From Pirellulales bacterium (lineage in GTDB: Bacteria > Planctomycetota > Planctomycetia > Pirellulales > JAEUIK01), in NCBI GenBank assembly GCA_019694455.1, contig JAIBBY010000004.1, forward strand, positions 97,659-161,658: a stretch of 64,000 nucleotides of DNA, written 5' to 3'. Below the pieces are notes generated by a model. That model had not been told where the DNA came from and did no database searches. It saw only the letters and a list, made by a program, of their open reading frames with translations. Below are positions 62,463-64,000 of the stretch, piece by piece. Numbering within the stretch: the stretch's first letter is position 1; every line of letters begins with the position of its first letter. The translations under genes were made by a program, and so were the position numbers.

Positions 62463-63388
62463 TGGGCCGTAGCTCCGGTATCGCTAAACGTGGCCGGCTG
62501 CAGCAAATGCCGCGTAGCGGCCATGGCGAGAAAGACCCACAGCACAAGCGCCATCGCCTTGCGGGCCGCTGAGCGATCGGTGTCACCCAGCGCGATCGCG
62601 GCTAGTTGATGCATGAGCAGCACGCTAAGCATGACCGCCAAACCCAGCGCGCTGGTCGCCCAGAGATTGCCGCCAAGCAGCAACGGCCGTTGTTCTGGGG
62701 GAAGCTGCATGATGATCCACATGCCAAGCGGAAACTGCGTCAGCGTGGCCGCCAGCCCGAGCCAAGCTGGCAAAGTCGTAAGCTTGCGGCGCGAGTCGCT
62801 GACCGAATTGTCGCGCAGCGCCAGCCAAATCAAATAGACGGCGCTAAAGATCACGGCGGCGATCAGAAAGTGTCCCACCCGCGCCAGGGTGTGCTGTTCC
62901 AGCAGCACCTGGGGAACGGAAACGCGGCTTTCCCATAGCGCCGGTCGATGGCTCACCAGGCCAACCACGACAAACAGCGCCGGAAAATGGTAGGCGAGAT
63001 TGGTGCTGCCAATGAGCGCCACCAGGCGGTGCAACCAGCGCCGGCCGGCCCAGCGATTCCAGGCCGCCCAATACACGGTGTAACAGGCGATCGAAAAGAA
63101 GTATTCGACCCCCGAGAACCACCAGCGGCTTGGTTTGATGGTGGCCAGAGCGTTCCAATAACTGCCGTTGCCGCTTGCGTATAATAGAGCGAGCTGTGCC
63201 GCTCCGAGCACGCCTCCCAGCACCAGGGCAAAGATACAGTGCGCAGCAAGCGTGCGGCCCAGCAGCCCCGCCTCCGGTTCGTGACGACCGCGCCATTCCA
63301 GCCAGATGCAGTACAGCGGACCAAAGGTCGCCAGTCCGACGGCGGTCAAATGGGCCGCGACGAGCACAATGAGCAACGCGAGAGTCAC
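62444..63388 (-). CDS. Uncharacterised polytopic membrane protein
   Basis: About 314 aa with seven to eight membrane segments and conserved His, Trp and Arg positions on several helices (HCIFALVLGGVLGAAQLALL, WWFSGVEYFFSIACYTVYW, NLAYHFPALFVVVGLV). The layout is reminiscent of haem-bearing respiratory membrane proteins, but no known motif is clear. GTG 63388 is preferred over ATG 63424 because AAGGAGG (complement of 63393-63399) lies 4 bases upstream. Its 3' end overlaps the MFS gene on the other strand by 19 bases. Confidence 0.6.
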   Translation of the reverse strand: MTLALLIVLVAAHLTAVGLATFGPLYCIWLEWRGRHEPEAGLLGRTLAAHCIFALVLGGVLGAAQLALLYASGNGSYWNALATIKPSRWWFSGVEYFFSIACYTVYWAAWNRWAGRRWLHRLVALIGSTNLAYHFPALFVVVGLVSHRPALWESRVSVPQVLLEQHTLARVGHFLIAAVIFSAVYLIWLALRDNSVSDSRRKLTTLPAWLGLAATLTQFPLGMWIIMQLPPEQRPLLLGGNLWATSALGLAVMLSVLLMHQLAAIALGDTDRSAARKAMALVLWVFLAMAATRHLLQPATFSDTGATAHQTRGE

Positions 63389-63465
63389 TTGGCCTCCTTG
63401 TGGCGGCTGAATCTCATGGCACACTCATAGCAGATCAAGCCAATCGATGGGAGGAGGATCCTGAA

Positions 63466-63873
63466 ATGAAAGCCGTGGCGCCGGGGCTTTGGATCGGCAA
63501 CGCCGCCGACGCGCGCGACGTGCGCCGCGTGGTCGACCTGGGGATCATGGCCGTGCTCCATCTGGCAATGGAAGATCCCCCGGTGGGGTATCCTCGCGAT
63601 ATTGTGTATTGTCGATTCCCCTTAATCGATGGGGTCGGCAATCGCCCCGAAGTGGTGCGAGCGGCGGTGGGCACGCTGCGCAATTTGATCGAGGTGGACG
63701 CCCCCACGCTAGTGGCCTGTAGCGGCGGCGTGAGCCGTGCCCCGGCGATCGTGGCCGCGGCCTGGTCGCAAACGCTTGGTGTTTCGCTCGACGACGCTCT
63801 GAAGCGGCTGGTCGCGCTGGCGCCGCACGATATCTCGCCCGCGCTGTGGGACGAGATCAAGCGTTGCGGATAG
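63466..63873 (+). CDS. Dual-specificity-type tyrosine phosphatase
   Basis: 135 aa. The CX5R active site ACSGGVSRAPAI carries the catalytic Cys and Arg, and GLWIGNAADARDVRRVVDLG resembles the N-terminal half of VHR-like dual-specificity phosphatases. The fold is complete in this small size. ATG 63466 follows GGAGGA by about 9 bases. It is the last protein gene before the tRNA. Confidence 0.83.
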   Translation: MKAVAPGLWIGNAADARDVRRVVDLGIMAVLHLAMEDPPVGYPRDIVYCRFPLIDGVGNRPEVVRAAVGTLRNLIEVDAPTLVACSGGVSRAPAIVAAAWSQTLGVSLDDALKRLVALAPHDISPALWDEIKRCG

Positions 63874-63926
63874 TGACGCGGCCAGCGGGCGGTTATAGTT
63901 GAAGCCCGCCGCCAGGGCGGACATAC

Positions 63927-64000
<74 letters not shown>

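Overview
This 64 kb window is a GC-rich, gene-dense bacterial chromosome segment that looks like a planctomycete, probably of the Pirellulales. That placement is inference. It rests on a secreted subtilase-like protein carrying paired dockerin/EF-hand-like repeats plus a PEP-CTERM tail, on a MOMP/BBP7-like outer-membrane barrel, on sparse Shine-Dalgarno use, and on large multidomain lipid-synthase genes. No rRNA, insertion sequence, prophage or CRISPR array was seen. The last bases hold a tRNA-Val(UAC).

Layout. Positions 1-8 kb hold a ribokinase 3' end, an aldehyde dehydrogenase, two amidohydrolase-like exported proteins and a Tat-exported asparaginase-family Ntn hydrolase. Positions 8.3-10.2 kb form a small stress cluster (UspA, hemerythrin-like, tandem-UspA). 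Positions 10.2-15.1 kb carry a methyltransferase, the subtilase-like protein, a class III PLP enzyme and Maf. Positions 15.8-34.4 kb are one long forward transcription unit encoding an iterative PUFA/heterocyst-glycolipid-like synthase, an exporter of the DevBCA/MacB type, and an RhlB/UGT-like glycosyltransferase; a TcmP-like methyltransferase faces it convergently. Positions 35.3-48.6 kb hold CrcB, several large polytopic membrane proteins (GT-C and YfhO types, one tandem duplicate), a GT2 glycosyltransferase and two CDP-paratose-2-epimerase-like paralogues. Positions 48.6-64 kb are housekeeping and catabolic genes: acyl-CoA dehydrogenase, an outer-membrane barrel, PilZ, sulfotransferase, xylulokinase, an ornithine-cyclodeaminase-like protein, metallophosphatase, enoyl-CoA hydratase, a three-gene PaaK/DUF1445/class-V aminotransferase operon, an MFS exporter, a membrane protein and a dual-specificity phosphatase.

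The most interesting part is the 15.8-34.4 kb unit. The synthase has two NPD-like enoyl reductase domains, KS, AT and one ACP, then a ketoreductase region, then a second protein with KS-AT-DH and a fused phosphopantetheinyl transferase. Immediately downstream are a HlyD-like adaptor, an ABC ATPase, two different FtsX-type permeases and a lipid-type glycosyltransferase. By family knowledge this is what a system that makes, glycosylates and exports a long-chain polyketide-like lipid would look like, resembling cyanobacterial heterocyst glycolipid synthesis with DevBCA export. The ACP/KR junction sits on a run of ten A residues. A -1 slip there fuses ACP and KR into one PfaA-like protein of about 2588 aa, and the unfused KR frame has no ATG/GTG/TTG start that would keep its first beta strand. 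This is either programmed slippage or a homopolymer error.

All functions are assigned by reading motifs and remembered family features. No database search was run.
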